The notes under the pieces are model-generated. The model was given only the letters and a program-made list of their open reading frames with translations. It searched no databases and was not told where the DNA came from. A DNA stretch of 64,000 bases from Alphaproteobacteria bacterium (GTDB lineage: Bacteria > Pseudomonadota > Alphaproteobacteria > UBA8366 > GCA-2717185): positions 1 through 64,000 of the forward strand of contig WLWY01000011.1 in NCBI GenBank assembly GCA_012103325.1. Reading direction: 5' to 3'. Positions 45,141 to 54,259 of the stretch are shown in pieces (the stretch's first letter is position 1; each line of letters starts with the position of its first letter). A program made the translations under genes and the position numbers.

Positions 45141-46454
45141 ATGCCCCATTTTATCGACCGACGTCTCAATCCGAAGGACAAGAGCCTTGGCAACCGGCAG
45201 CGTTTTCTCAAACGCGTCCGGTCGCAGGTCAAGGAAGCCGTCGACAAGGCTATCCAGGGCCGCAATATCGCGGATGCGGACAAGGGCGAAACCGTCACGA
45301 TCCCGACCAAGGGGATTGCGCAACCGACCTTCCGGCATTCCACGTCCGGCGGGTATCGTGAGCGCGTTCTGCCGGGCAATAAGGAATTCCAAGCTGGCGA
45401 CAAGATCGAGAAACCACCGGCGGGCGGTGGCGGTGACGGCGGCAAGGAGGGTTCGGATCAAGGCGAAGACGAGGACACGTTCGTGTTCGCGCTTTCGCGT
45501 GAGGAATTCCTGGATCTTTTCTTCGAAGATCTCGAACTGCCGGACCTGATCAAGAACAACCTGAAAGAAGTGATTTCAAACAAGTACCGCAGAGCGGGCT
45601 ATTCCATGGCCGGCTCGCCGTCGAATATCAACGTCATTCAAACCATGCAGCGCAGCCTCGGCCGCCGTCTCGCACTGCGGAGACCGAAAGAGGAAGGCAT
45701 ACAAGAGCTACAGCACGAGATCTTCGCGCTGGAGAAAATCTCGGAGCCGACGATCGAACAATGGGCGCGGTTGAAGGAACTGCATGAAACACTCGAGGAA
45801 CTGCAGCGTAAGCGACGCGTGATCGCCTACATCGATCCGCTCGATGTCCGTTACAATTATTTCCAACCGAAGCCCGAGCCCAATACAAACGCCGTCATGT
45901 TCTGCCTTATGGACACCTCCGCATCCATGGGCGAACGGGAAAAGGACCTGGCAAAGCGCTTTTTCGTCTTGCTGCACCTGTTCCTGAAACGGCGGTATGA
46001 CCGGATCGATGTGATCTTCATCCGCCATACGCACGAGTCGAGCGAGGTCGATGAAGAGACTTTCTTCTACGCGACGGAAAGTGGCGGCACTGTCGTCAGC
46101 ACAGCCCTGGTAGAGATGCAGGAAATCGTCGAGAAACGATACCCGCCGTCGGAGTGGAATATCTATGCAGCGCAGGCGTCGGACGGTGAGAACTTTTCCG
46201 GCGATTCGGCAAAATGTAACGACTTACTACAAAGCGTATTAATGCCAATCTGCCAGTATTTCGCCTATATCGAGATCCTCGACGAACGCGAAGCGGACAT
46301 TTTCAACGATGAAACTCAGGGCGCCGAGTTATGGCGTTCCTATCGCCAAGTTTATGACGAATGGCAGAACTTCGCGATGAAACGGATCAGCAGCCCGGCG
46401 GATATCTATCCGGTGTTCCGCGAACTGTTCGCGAAGAAGGACGAGAGGGTCTGA
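45141..46454 (+). CDS. yeaH: YeaH/YhbH family protein (DUF444)
   Basis: The middle member of the PrkA operon. The start MPHFIDRRLNPKDKSLGNRQRFLKR is the YeaH signature; a glycine-rich acidic linker follows, then FVFALSREEFLDLFFEDLELP, and a C-terminal von Willebrand A-type domain with the metal site DTSASMGEREK. Its exact task is unknown, but in enterobacteria yeaG(prkA)-yeaH are co-regulated by general stress factors. The ATG at 45141 has AAGGGG upstream; the frame above it overlaps prkA. 437 aa. Confidence 0.94.
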   Translation: MPHFIDRRLNPKDKSLGNRQRFLKRVRSQVKEAVDKAIQGRNIADADKGETVTIPTKGIAQPTFRHSTSGGYRERVLPGNKEFQAGDKIEKPPAGGGGDGGKEGSDQGEDEDTFVFALSREEFLDLFFEDLELPDLIKNNLKEVISNKYRRAGYSMAGSPSNINVIQTMQRSLGRRLALRRPKEEGIQELQHEIFALEKISEPTIEQWARLKELHETLEELQRKRRVIAYIDPLDVRYNYFQPKPEPNTNAVMFCLMDTSASMGEREKDLAKRFFVLLHLFLKRRYDRIDVIFIRHTHESSEVDEETFFYATESGGTVVSTALVEMQEIVEKRYPPSEWNIYAAQASDGENFSGDSAKCNDLLQSVLMPICQYFAYIEILDEREADIFNDETQGAELWRSYRQVYDEWQNFAMKRISSPADIYPVFRELFAKKDERV

Positions 46455-46458
46455 TTCC

Positions 46459-47979
46459 ATGGCGAAGACCGCAAAGACGAAAATCGCAAAGACAAAAACT
46501 GCGAAAAAACCAAAGCTGCTATTCGAGGGATCCAGCTGGGATTTCGGTGCATTGGACCGGACCTACGATGCGGTGGAAGAGATCGCGCTGAACGATCTCG
46601 GACTGGATGTCTATCCCAATCAGGTCGAGATCATCTCCTCGGAACAGATGCTCGACGCCTACTCATCGATCGGCATGCCGCTGATGTACCAGCATTGGTC
46701 ATTCGGCAAGCATTTCGTTCAGGAGGAAAAACTATACGATAAGGGTTTCCGCGGCCTCGCCTATGAAATCGTCATAAATTCCAACCCCTGCATCAGCTAC
46801 AACATGGAAGAAAACACCATGGCGATGCAGACGCTGGTCATGGCGCATGCGGCGTTCGGGCATAATCATTTCTTCAAGAACAACTATCTTTTCAAGCAAT
46901 GGACCGATGCCGACGGCATTCTGGACTATCTGGAGTTCGCCAAGAAATACATCGCCAAATGCGAGGAACGTCACGGCCCGGATGCGGTCGAGGAAATCCT
47001 CGATGCCGCGCATGCGCTCATGGATCACGGCGTCTATCGTTACCGCCGCCCCCCCGAACCATCGCTTCGAGAAAAGAAGGAACGGGAGCGCGAACGGCAC
47101 GCCTATGAAGAGCGGGAATTCAACGACTTATGGCGGACGGTTCCCAACGCGGATAAAGGGCCGGAAGACGATACACAGAGGGACGCGCAAGAGCGCAAGA
47201 AAAGGCTGCACCTGCCGGAAGAAAATCTACTGCACTTCATTCAGATATACAGCCCCGCATTGAAGACGTGGCAGCGGGATATCCTGCATATCGTCAGTAA
47301 TATCGCGCAGTATTTCTATCCGCAGAAGCAGACCAAGGTCATGAATGAAGGGTGTGCGACCTTCGTTCATTTCTACATTGTGAACGCGCTCTACGATAAA
47401 GGACTGCTGCCGGAAGGGGCGATGCTGGAAATTCTGCATAGCCACTCCAACGTGCTGTCACAGCCGGATTACAACGATCAGCGCTATGGCGGGATCAATC
47501 CTTATGCGTTGGGCTTCGCGATGATGGCCGATATTCGGCGCATCTGCGAGAACCCCACAGACGAAGATCGAGAGTGGTTTCCGGACATCGCCGGCAGCGA
47601 CAATTGGCGCTGCGTGCTTAAGGACGCCTGGGCGAATTATCGCGACGAGTCCTTTATTCAGCAGTTTCTCAGCCCAACAATCATGCGGAAATTCCGGCTA
47701 TTTTCCTTGGCCGACGATTCAAAAGAGAAGTTCTACTCGGTCTCCGCTATTCACAACAAGCGAGGCTACCGGCAGGTCCGGGACGCCCTCGCCCGCACCT
47801 ACGACGTCGCCGCGCTGGACCCCGACATACAGGTGGTGGATGTCGATTTGCTAGGCGACCGCCAGTTGCGGCTCAAGCATACCCAGCGCGACGGCATTCC
47901 TGTGGACGAACGCGATAAGGAAATGGTGCTGTTTCACCTAAAGAAGCTCTGGGGTTACGACGTCATCATGGAAACTTGA
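46459..47979 (+). CDS. spoVR: SpoVR family protein
   Basis: The third member of the stress operon, four bases after yeaH. Family blocks run in order: YPNQVEIISSEQMLDAYSSIGMPLMYQHWSFGKHF, AHAAFGHNHFFKNNYLF, MNEGCATFVHFYIVNALYDKG, and NPYALGFAMMADI near the C-terminal third. Named for a Bacillus spore cortex gene, but found with PrkA and YeaH in non-sporulating bacteria, where its role is not known. The N-terminal ~20 residues are a Lys/Ala/Thr-rich extension. 506 aa. Confidence 0.95.
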   Translation: MAKTAKTKIAKTKTAKKPKLLFEGSSWDFGALDRTYDAVEEIALNDLGLDVYPNQVEIISSEQMLDAYSSIGMPLMYQHWSFGKHFVQEEKLYDKGFRGLAYEIVINSNPCISYNMEENTMAMQTLVMAHAAFGHNHFFKNNYLFKQWTDADGILDYLEFAKKYIAKCEERHGPDAVEEILDAAHALMDHGVYRYRRPPEPSLREKKERERERHAYEEREFNDLWRTVPNADKGPEDDTQRDAQERKKRLHLPEENLLHFIQIYSPALKTWQRDILHIVSNIAQYFYPQKQTKVMNEGCATFVHFYIVNALYDKGLLPEGAMLEILHSHSNVLSQPDYNDQRYGGINPYALGFAMMADIRRICENPTDEDREWFPDIAGSDNWRCVLKDAWANYRDESFIQQFLSPTIMRKFRLFSLADDSKEKFYSVSAIHNKRGYRQVRDALARTYDVAALDPDIQVVDVDLLGDRQLRLKHTQRDGIPVDERDKEMVLFHLKKLWGYDVIMET

Positions 47980-48119
47980 TGCCAGCCTAAGGCTGACCAC
48001 GGCTTCATCAGAATTTCGACGTAATTTGGCGACCAACGCGCACCAACCCTAATCGTCAAGAAACTATCGACGTGCGCCCCCCCTAAACGATAAAGTAGGC
48101 GGTATGCGGCTTTGACCTT

Positions 48120-48131
48120 GCCAGCGCTGGC
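48120..48131. promoter_or_regulatory. 12-bp perfect palindrome GCCAGCGCTGGC
   Basis: A perfect palindrome 81 bases before the start of the molybdenum hydroxylase gene and 140 bases after spoVR. It could be an operator, but a GC-rich palindrome of this size also occurs by chance. Confidence 0.2.
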
Positions 48132-48212
48132 TGTTGCGAGGCGAAGTTTTTGCACCATATCACTAGTGATTGCGCCGCTGCGGCGCAGCCGCTCAATCCA
48201 GGAGAATGAAGC

Positions 48213-50510
48213 ATGACGACGGGGCAAGGGAACGGCCAGTCCAGACAAACGAAATATGTCGGAACGCGCGCATTGCGGCCCGATGGTGTCGATAAGGTGA
48301 CGGGCCGCGCCAAGTTCGGCGCCGATTTGAACATGCCGAACATGATCGTCGGCAAGGTCCTGCGCAGCCCGCATGCGCATGCGCGGATCAAGTCCATCGA
48401 TACGTCCAAGGCGGAAGCACTGCAAGGCGTCAAAGCGGTAATCACATCTTCGATTTTTGCTGAACAAACAACCGAGCTCATCCCCGCAGGCGAAATGCAG
48501 GTCAACTACCGCGACGTCGCAGGCAACGTTTTGGCAAGCAATAAAGTCCTATATGACGGTCATGCCGTGGCCGCTGTCGCTGCGACAAGCAGCGCTGTTG
48601 CCGATGCCGCGCTGGCCCTGATTGACGTCGAATACGAGGTGCTGCCGCATGTTATCGATGTCGTCGAGGCGATGCAGCCCGACGCTCCGGTACTGCATGA
48701 CGACATGCTTACAGAGGGTGTTGACCCGAAACCGACGAAGGCGTCGAATATCGCCAAGCGGGTCGAGTTCGCGACCGGTGACGTCGAAGCTGGATTCGCT
48801 CAGGCCGACGTGGTTGTCGAGCGCGAGTTCAACACCAAGCCCGTTCATCAAGGCTACATCGAACCGCATGCCTGCATTGCAAGCGTATCGGAAGACGGTC
48901 AGGCCGAATTGTGGTGCACGACGCAGGGACATTTCGTCGTTCGTGCGCACTGCGCGCGTTTGCTCGGGATGGATATTTCCAAGATTCGCGTCACTTCGTC
49001 CGAAATCGGTGGCGGCTTCGGCGGCAAGACGGTTGTCTATCTCGAACCGCTCGCGCTCGCACTGTCGGCACGTGCCGGACAGCCGGTGAAAATGATGATG
49101 ACGCGGGAAGAAATCTTCCGCGCCAGCGGACCGACCTCCGGTGCCAACATGGTCGTCAAGGTCGGCGCGACGAAAGACGGCAAGATCACGGCGGGCAAGG
49201 CGTTACTCCACTATCAAGCCGGTGCATTTGCCGGATCGCCGGTAGGACCCGGTGCGATGTGCGCTTTTGCACCTTACGATTTGGAGAACGTTGTCTCGAC
49301 CGGTTACGACGTCGTGACGAACCGCCCCAAGGTCGCCGCCTACCGGGCGCCCGGCGCACCGATTTCCGAATACGCCGTCGAGTCGGTGATTGACGAAATC
49401 GCTGAGAAAATCGGCATGGACCCGGTTGAGTTTCGACTCAAGAATGCCGCGAAAGAAGGCACACGCGCAGCGTACGGCCCAAAATTCGGACCGGTCGGTC
49501 TCGTCGAAACACTGGAAGCAACACGCGATCACGATCACTACAAAGCGCCGCTCGGAAAATATCAAGGCCGCGGCGTGGCTTCCGGTTTCTGGTTCAATAT
49601 CGGCGGCGAAACCTGCGTCACGCTGAATATCAATGAAGACGGCACCGTCAACGTGCTTTCCGGCACGCCCGACATCGGCGGGTCTCGCGCATCGCTTTGC
49701 ATGATGGTGGCCGACGAGCTCGGCATCGAATTGGAGAAGGTCCGCCCGATCATCGCCGACACCGCATCCCTGGGATATACTTTCCTAACCGGCGGCAGCC
49801 GTGCCACTTTCTCGAACGGTCTCGCCGCGGTCGAGGCTGCAACGAACGCCAAGACGGACCTGCGCGGCAGGGCTGCGAAATACTGGGAAATTCCCATCGA
49901 AGCCGTTGAGTGGGAAGACGGGCACGCAAAGCCTGCAGGCGCGAATGCGGGTGATTTCGAGCCGCTCTCCCTCGCTGACCTGGCAAAACTGGCCAACAAG
50001 ACCGGCGGCCCGATTGCCGGCCATGCGCAGATCAATGCGCAGGGTGCGGCACCAAGCTTCGGCACGCATCTCGTCGACGTCGAAGTCGATCCTGAGACCG
50101 GATACGTCAAGATTTTGCGCTATACGGTCGCGCAGGATGCCGGAAAGGCCATCCACCCGAGCTATGTGGAAGGTCAGTTCCAGGGCGGTGCAGTACAAGG
50201 CATCGGTTGGGCCTTGAACGAGGAGTATGTCTACGGTGATGACGGAAAGCTCCAGAACACGGGTTTCCTGGATTACCGTATCCCGGTTGCCTCGGACGTG
50301 CCGATGATCGACACGATTATCGTCGAGGTGCCCAATCCGACACATCCCTACGGCGTGCGTGGCATCGGTGAAACGCCGATCATTCCGCCAATGGCGGCAA
50401 TTGCGAACGCGGTTTCGCACGCCCTCGACATCCGCTTTACGGACCTTCCGATGTCGCCGCCAAAGGTGTTGGCAGCAATCGCAGCATCAAACGGCGCCGG
50501 AGACGACTAG
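48213..50510 (+). CDS. Xanthine dehydrogenase/CO dehydrogenase-family molybdopterin-binding subunit, orphan
   Basis: The large, molybdenum cofactor-binding subunit of a hydroxylase (765 aa, normal). The N-terminal a/b hammerhead domain starts GVDKVTGRAKFGADL. The cofactor-binding part has SSEIGGGFGGKTVVYLEP, YRAPGAPISEYAVESVIDEIA, and the catalytic-glutamate block GVRGIGETPIIPPMAAIANA. Enzymes of this family also need a 2Fe-2S small subunit and an FAD subunit; neither is adjacent, so they must be encoded elsewhere or the type is two-part. The CoxL hallmark AYRCSFR is absent, so it is not a form I CO dehydrogenase. Substrate unknown. A strong AGGAGA site precedes the ATG. Confidence 0.88.
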   Translation: MTTGQGNGQSRQTKYVGTRALRPDGVDKVTGRAKFGADLNMPNMIVGKVLRSPHAHARIKSIDTSKAEALQGVKAVITSSIFAEQTTELIPAGEMQVNYRDVAGNVLASNKVLYDGHAVAAVAATSSAVADAALALIDVEYEVLPHVIDVVEAMQPDAPVLHDDMLTEGVDPKPTKASNIAKRVEFATGDVEAGFAQADVVVEREFNTKPVHQGYIEPHACIASVSEDGQAELWCTTQGHFVVRAHCARLLGMDISKIRVTSSEIGGGFGGKTVVYLEPLALALSARAGQPVKMMMTREEIFRASGPTSGANMVVKVGATKDGKITAGKALLHYQAGAFAGSPVGPGAMCAFAPYDLENVVSTGYDVVTNRPKVAAYRAPGAPISEYAVESVIDEIAEKIGMDPVEFRLKNAAKEGTRAAYGPKFGPVGLVETLEATRDHDHYKAPLGKYQGRGVASGFWFNIGGETCVTLNINEDGTVNVLSGTPDIGGSRASLCMMVADELGIELEKVRPIIADTASLGYTFLTGGSRATFSNGLAAVEAATNAKTDLRGRAAKYWEIPIEAVEWEDGHAKPAGANAGDFEPLSLADLAKLANKTGGPIAGHAQINAQGAAPSFGTHLVDVEVDPETGYVKILRYTVAQDAGKAIHPSYVEGQFQGGAVQGIGWALNEEYVYGDDGKLQNTGFLDYRIPVASDVPMIDTIIVEVPNPTHPYGVRGIGETPIIPPMAAIANAVSHALDIRFTDLPMSPPKVLAAIAASNGAGDD

Positions 50511-50567
50511 CATATCCAAAGCGGAAACTAACCTGCCTCTACGCGGGTAAGTTTAATGAATTGTTCC

Positions 50568-50601
50568 TCGCCGACGCGTTATCGCGTCGGCGATTTTTTT
50601 T
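50568..50601 (+). terminator. Rho-independent terminator
   Basis: Perfect 11-bp stem TCGCCGACGCG / CGCGTCGGCGA with a TTAT loop and a T8 run, 58 bases after the molybdenum hydroxylase stop codon. The clearest terminator in the window. Confidence 0.93.
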
Positions 50602-50781
50602 GCAGGACGATAACCGGTTGAAAAGTAGCCAAAAATTTGTGAATTCGCCAAGTTCCCAATAGGCAACCGCCAAGGTGGCGACTGGTTTACGAATTGTAAA
50701 AGACTCTTTGACAATCTGTTAAAGAGGCATGGCCTCAATCGGCTGAGAATTCCACGGAACCACAGAATAATTCAGGCTTTT

Positions 50782-50919
50782 ATGTCCGACAATCGCTCGC
50801 AACTACGCAATATTATCGAATCCGGTCGGTCGATCGCCCTGGACTGCTACGCGATTGGCAAGAGCATCAGCGACGACGACTCGGTCGGTAAGCTTTTCAA
50901 AAACGAAGTTTTGAAGTGA
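50782..50919 (+). pseudogene. 5' fragment of an unknown gene, cut by IS66
   Basis: A short frame starting MSDNRSQLRNIIESGRSI with CAGG upstream of its ATG. It reads 45 codons and the stop is supplied by the first bases of the IS66 end (the last lysine codon and TGA span the junction). It may be the head of a longer gene lost at the insertion, or a chance frame. I recognise no family. Confidence 0.35.
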
Positions 50920-50942
50920 GCGTCCGGTAAAGCAGCCCTGCC
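50916..50942 (+). repeat. IS66 left terminal inverted repeat
   Basis: Begins GTGAGCGTCCGG and shares CTGCC at positions 23-27 with the other end. It provides the stop codon of the truncated frame at 50782-50919. Confidence 0.8.
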
Positions 50943-50966
50943 TATGATGACGTTGGACTGTTACGC

Positions 50967-52478
50967 TCAGGTTTGAGCGTAACGCCAGGGGAGCAGTTCG
51001 TCGATCCGATTGATTTTATGGTCGGCGATACAGGCTAGCGTGTCGGTTAGCCAGGCCTGCGGATCGACGCCATTGAGTTTTGCTGTCTCGATCAGCGTAT
51101 AGGCGATGGCGGCTGATTTGCCGCCGGCCTCGGACCCCATGAAGAGATAATTCTTCCGCCCCAGGGCGATGGGCCGCATGGATCGCTCTGCGGTATTGTT
51201 GTCGAGTTCAAGAAAGCCGTGATCTAGATATGGTCGCAGCTTCTTCATGCGGGTCAGGGCGTAGCGAATAGCACCGGCTAAGGGTGATTTGCCGGATATC
51301 CGGGTCAATTGGGCATGCAGCCATGATTCCAGGTCGTCGAAGATTGGTTTTGATTGGCGCTGCCTGATCTTCACCCGTTGATCCGGCGATTGGCCCCGAA
51401 CCTCCTTCTCGACGCCATAGAGTGTGGCGATACGTTTTATGGCTTCCTCGGCAATCGCCGATCCCTGAGCTTTGTGGATATCGACGAACTTGCGTCGGAT
51501 ATGGGCCATGCAGGCCACTTCCGTCACCTTGCCCGTGCGGTACAGGTCATTGAACCCCGCATAGCCATCGGCATGCATGAAGCCCGTGAAGTCCGCTAGA
51601 TGTTCGCGCGGGCGAACGCCCTTCCTGTCGGACGAGAACTGATACCATGCGGCAGGATGCGCCTCTCCGGCCCAGGGTCGTTCATCGCGGACATAGGCCC
51701 AAAGCCGCGCGGTCCTGGTTTTACCGGAGCCTGGGGTCAGCATTTTTACCGGCGTATCATCGGCGAAGAGGGCCTGTCCCTTTAAAACATGGCGCGCGAC
51801 GGCGTCCGCCAAAGGTTCCAACAGAGCCGTGGATTTGCCAACCCAATCGGCCAGGGTGGAGCGGTCCAGATCGATCCCCTCGCGCTGGAATATCTGACTT
51901 TGCCGGTACAAAGGCGAATGATCGGCGTACTTGTTGACCAGCACATGGGCCAGTAGGCCAGGACCGGGCCGCCCGTGCTCAATCGGCCGCGACGGCAGGG
52001 CTGCCTGATGGAACGTCTCACAGCAGGTGCAGGCCATGCGCGGGCGAACAATCCGGTTCACGACAAAACGTCCGGGGACATATTCCAGTTCCTCGGTGAC
52101 ATCGTCGCCAAGCGTTTTGAGCGCACCGCCGCATTCCCCACAGGCATCGCCCGGCGACAGTGTTGTCTCGTTGCGTGGGAGATGACCGGGCAGCGGTTTA
52201 CGTTTGGGCTTGTCTTTTGGCGCTGCAGATTGATCTGCATTTGCATCGTCTGACGCGGGCTCCTGCGCGGACGCCGCAATCTCTTCGTCTTCCAGCGTCA
52301 ACGCCAGTTGATCCAGAGCCTCCGAGCGCGACCCGAAGCGATGCTGGCGCATCCCGGCCAATTGGTGTTGGAGCTTCTCGATCAACACCGCCTGTGACTT
52401 CACTTCCGACGCCAGCGATGCCACCAGACCTTTTAATGCGGCAGGTTCATTCGGGAGGTTCTCAGCGTCGTCGAGCAT
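50967..52478 (-). CDS. tnpC: IS66 transposase TnpC
   Basis: The DDE transposase of the element (503 aa). It has an N-terminal leucine-rich helix (LIEKLQHQLAGMRQHRFGSRSEALDQL), a zinc-binding CGECGGAL...CTCCETF, the IS66 core LFADDTPVKMLTPG and HADGYAGFNDLY, and the terminal DDE-like block LDNNTAERSMRPIALGRKNYLFMGSE. No frameshift or missing part. 72 bases separate it from tnpB. Confidence 0.95.
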   Translation of the reverse strand: MLDDAENLPNEPAALKGLVASLASEVKSQAVLIEKLQHQLAGMRQHRFGSRSEALDQLALTLEDEEIAASAQEPASDDANADQSAAPKDKPKRKPLPGHLPRNETTLSPGDACGECGGALKTLGDDVTEELEYVPGRFVVNRIVRPRMACTCCETFHQAALPSRPIEHGRPGPGLLAHVLVNKYADHSPLYRQSQIFQREGIDLDRSTLADWVGKSTALLEPLADAVARHVLKGQALFADDTPVKMLTPGSGKTRTARLWAYVRDERPWAGEAHPAAWYQFSSDRKGVRPREHLADFTGFMHADGYAGFNDLYRTGKVTEVACMAHIRRKFVDIHKAQGSAIAEEAIKRIATLYGVEKEVRGQSPDQRVKIRQRQSKPIFDDLESWLHAQLTRISGKSPLAGAIRYALTRMKKLRPYLDHGFLELDNNTAERSMRPIALGRKNYLFMGSEAGGKSAAIAYTLIETAKLNGVDPQAWLTDTLACIADHKINRIDELLPWRYAQT

Positions 52479-52550
52479 GCCGGCAATCTATCAGCCGCCA
52501 CCCCGCATGGGAATCCCCGGAAATTGACAACCCTTTGCTGTGAAACGACT

Positions 52551-52898
52551 TTACCCAGCCGTCAGGGGACGCCACGTTCGTTGTGGTATGCGCCAATCAA
52601 TCCCTTCCAGCAGCATCGCCAATTGAGCCGGGGTCAGCGCAACCTTGCCCGCTTTCGCAGACGGCCAGACAAACCGTCCCTTCTCCAGACGCTTCGAGAA
52701 CAGACATGCCCCTTGCCCGTCCCACCAGATCACCTTGATCAGATCGCCACGGCGACCCCGGAAGACGAACAGATGACCGCAATACGGCGCCGCCTTTAGA
52801 ACCTTCTCTGTTTGCGCTGACAGCCCATTGAACCCCTTACGCATGTCCGTCACGCCGGCCGCAAGCCAAACCTTCGTGTTCGTGGGAACCGGGATCAT
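52551..52898 (-). CDS. tnpB: IS66 accessory protein TnpB
   Basis: The small IS66 Orf2-like protein, recognised by VTDMRKGFNGLSAQ and FVFRGRRGDLIKVIWWDGQG. It is needed for efficient transposition in the family. The ATG at 52898 overlaps the tnpA stop by four bases, so the pair is translationally coupled; a GTG four codons upstream is possible. Confidence 0.93.
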   Translation of the reverse strand: MIPVPTNTKVWLAAGVTDMRKGFNGLSAQTEKVLKAAPYCGHLFVFRGRRGDLIKVIWWDGQGACLFSKRLEKGRFVWPSAKAGKVALTPAQLAMLLEGIDWRIPQRTWRPLTAG

Positions 52899-53272
52899 CC
52901 CGACAAGCACCGGAGCAGACGTACGAGCGCTTCGGGATCGTAAGGGCCGCTAATGCTCAAGCGATGACCTCCGGCAAGCGTGACCTCGATCTTGCCTTCG
53001 TCACCAACAGGGCGCTCGGCTTCGTGCTCGACGTGACGCGCAATCTCAACCGGCAGGAAACAGGCGGCGTCATCGACCGTGTCACTTCCCGCAAACCGGG
53101 GATCTTTCAGCCAGTTGAAAACCTGATTGGCGTTCACATTGTAGCGCCGTGCAACCTGTGAAACCGAAACGCCCGCAAACCGCGTCTGTGCGCAAATCAT
53201 CCGCTTCTCGTCTGCACTCCAGCGCCGACGCTTGCCCCGCTTCGCCACATCCTGATCCCCGTTAGTGTCCAC
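52895..53272 (-). CDS. tnpA: IS66 accessory protein TnpA
   Basis: An HTH protein of 125 aa: RRRWSADEKRMICAQTRFAGVSVSQVARRYNVNANQVFNWLKDPRF is the usual IS66/IS3 OrfA-like DNA-binding region. The GTG start at 53272 is buried in a perfect inverted repeat (53262-53291), which may limit translation. Ends in a 4-base overlap with tnpB. Confidence 0.9.
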   Translation of the reverse strand: MDTNGDQDVAKRGKRRRWSADEKRMICAQTRFAGVSVSQVARRYNVNANQVFNWLKDPRFAGSDTVDDAACFLPVEIARHVEHEAERPVGDEGKIEVTLAGGHRLSISGPYDPEALVRLLRCLSG

Positions 53273-53291
53273 CTAAACAAGTGGACACTAA
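53262..53291. repeat. Perfect hairpin over the tnpA start codon
   Basis: TTAGTGTCCAC at 53262-53272 and GTGGACACTAA at 53281-53291 are exact complements around an 8-base loop. In the tnpA mRNA the stem contains the GTG start, so it could sequester the translation start or bind a repressor. Confidence 0.65.
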
Positions 53292-53309
53292 ACCTCACTT
53301 CTTCTGCAC

Positions 53310-53336
53310 GGCAGAGCGGTCAGGCCGGACGCTTAC
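53310..53336 (-). repeat. IS66 right terminal inverted repeat
   Basis: Read on the minus strand it begins GTAAGCGTCCGG. It supplies the last codons and stop of the membrane protein gene that ends at 53320. Confidence 0.8.
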
Positions 53337-54192
53337 GATCAAACACCCAACGAACCGGCAGAACGAACACGAGCATAGAGGCAAATTGCACCGCCACTAC
53401 TTTAAATTCTAATTGTACAGCAGAATTGAAAATTCTCCAGATTATGCCTTGTGGTATCCTGCCCTGCATATCCCCTTCGGCAGACAACCCGAGTGTAGTT
53501 GGCCCGACTAAAAATTCAATAAAGTTCAAAAACTTCCACAAATAAAAGCCGGGCGGAAAAGCCTGCTTTACGAACACATCGGTAAACAGCGTGAACGACA
53601 TCGTGTAGTAAAGTAATGGGCTGAGTTGCAAGCAGGAAAACCAGTACAGATACTCCCGTATATATGGTCTGCTTTGCATTGCAGAACCGTCCCCTTGCGG
53701 CCGAGCCTTAAATCGCTCCGAAAGGATATAATCTTTCTTGAATTCGGAATGTGTGGACGAAATAAAGCGTTGGAAGAAGAAATAGAGCAAACCATTCGCT
53801 AGACCCAACACCGCAACCATTTCCAAGACTCTCGAAATTTCCCATGCGGAAAGAAAGTTGATCCAAATACTGATTGGCCACATGTTGGTAAACAAAATAA
53901 GCGAGTAGAACAGTGCGAACCTAGTGATGAGCCGGTCGGGTAGGTATTCGTATTTACACAGAATCTTTAGTCCGATAAATCCCAAGACTGCCAAAATAAA
54001 CGCGATCACAAACACTGCCAATAACGACTCGGCTAGAGTGATAACCGTCGCGGCAAGAGACGTTCTGACGGTGGCTCCAGTCGTTTCCCCAAGTTCCACC
54101 GCAACATAAATTCCAGCACACAGCGCAAAATAAAAAATCACGGGGGATAACGATGAGGCTTTTTCGAATGTTATGCGAATTACCCAGCGCAC
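53320..54192 (-). CDS. Multi-pass membrane protein, weakly ABC-permease-like; 3' end within IS66
   Basis: A 290-aa protein with about six hydrophobic segments, beginning near residues 16-32, 45-73 and 92-112. The layout resembles a type I ABC importer permease: a TSLAATVITLAESLLAVFVIAFILAV helix pair early and a final ASMLVFVLPVRWVFDRK. I cannot see a full EAA loop, so this is tentative. It lies downstream of a family-5-like binding-protein gene, which would fit a transporter. The last few residues (Lys-Arg-Pro-Ala-stop) are encoded by the IS66 end, so the original C-terminus, and any gene beyond it such as an ATPase, has been lost. GTG start at 54192 with AAGGA upstream. Confidence 0.6.
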   Translation of the reverse strand: MRWVIRITFEKASSLSPVIFYFALCAGIYVAVELGETTGATVRTSLAATVITLAESLLAVFVIAFILAVLGFIGLKILCKYEYLPDRLITRFALFYSLILFTNMWPISIWINFLSAWEISRVLEMVAVLGLANGLLYFFFQRFISSTHSEFKKDYILSERFKARPQGDGSAMQSRPYIREYLYWFSCLQLSPLLYYTMSFTLFTDVFVKQAFPPGFYLWKFLNFIEFLVGPTTLGLSAEGDMQGRIPQGIIWRIFNSAVQLEFKVVAVQFASMLVFVLPVRWVFDRKRPA

Positions 54193-54259
54193 GCGGCTCG
54201 TCCTTCTACTAATTTGCCATACGAATTGCCGGCTGTGATCGGTTCTTCGCGAAAACAGG

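Larger units (their letters stand above)
50916..53336 (-). mobile_element. IS66-family insertion sequence
   Basis: A complete element of 2421 bases with three minus-strand genes in the IS66 order tnpA-tnpB-tnpC and imperfect terminal inverted repeats. The left end reads GTGAGCGTCCGG and the right end, complemented, GTAAGCGTCCGG; by eye 19 of the first 27 bases match. The 8-base flanks (GTTTTGAA left, GATCAAAC right) do not match, so no target duplication is visible, suggesting a later rearrangement or deletion. The transposase genes look intact. Confidence 0.92.

Noticed and set aside
48172..48186. GCGCC / GGCGC hairpin before the molybdenum hydroxylase gene
   Set aside because: Five pairs in GC-rich DNA with no T run; probably chance.
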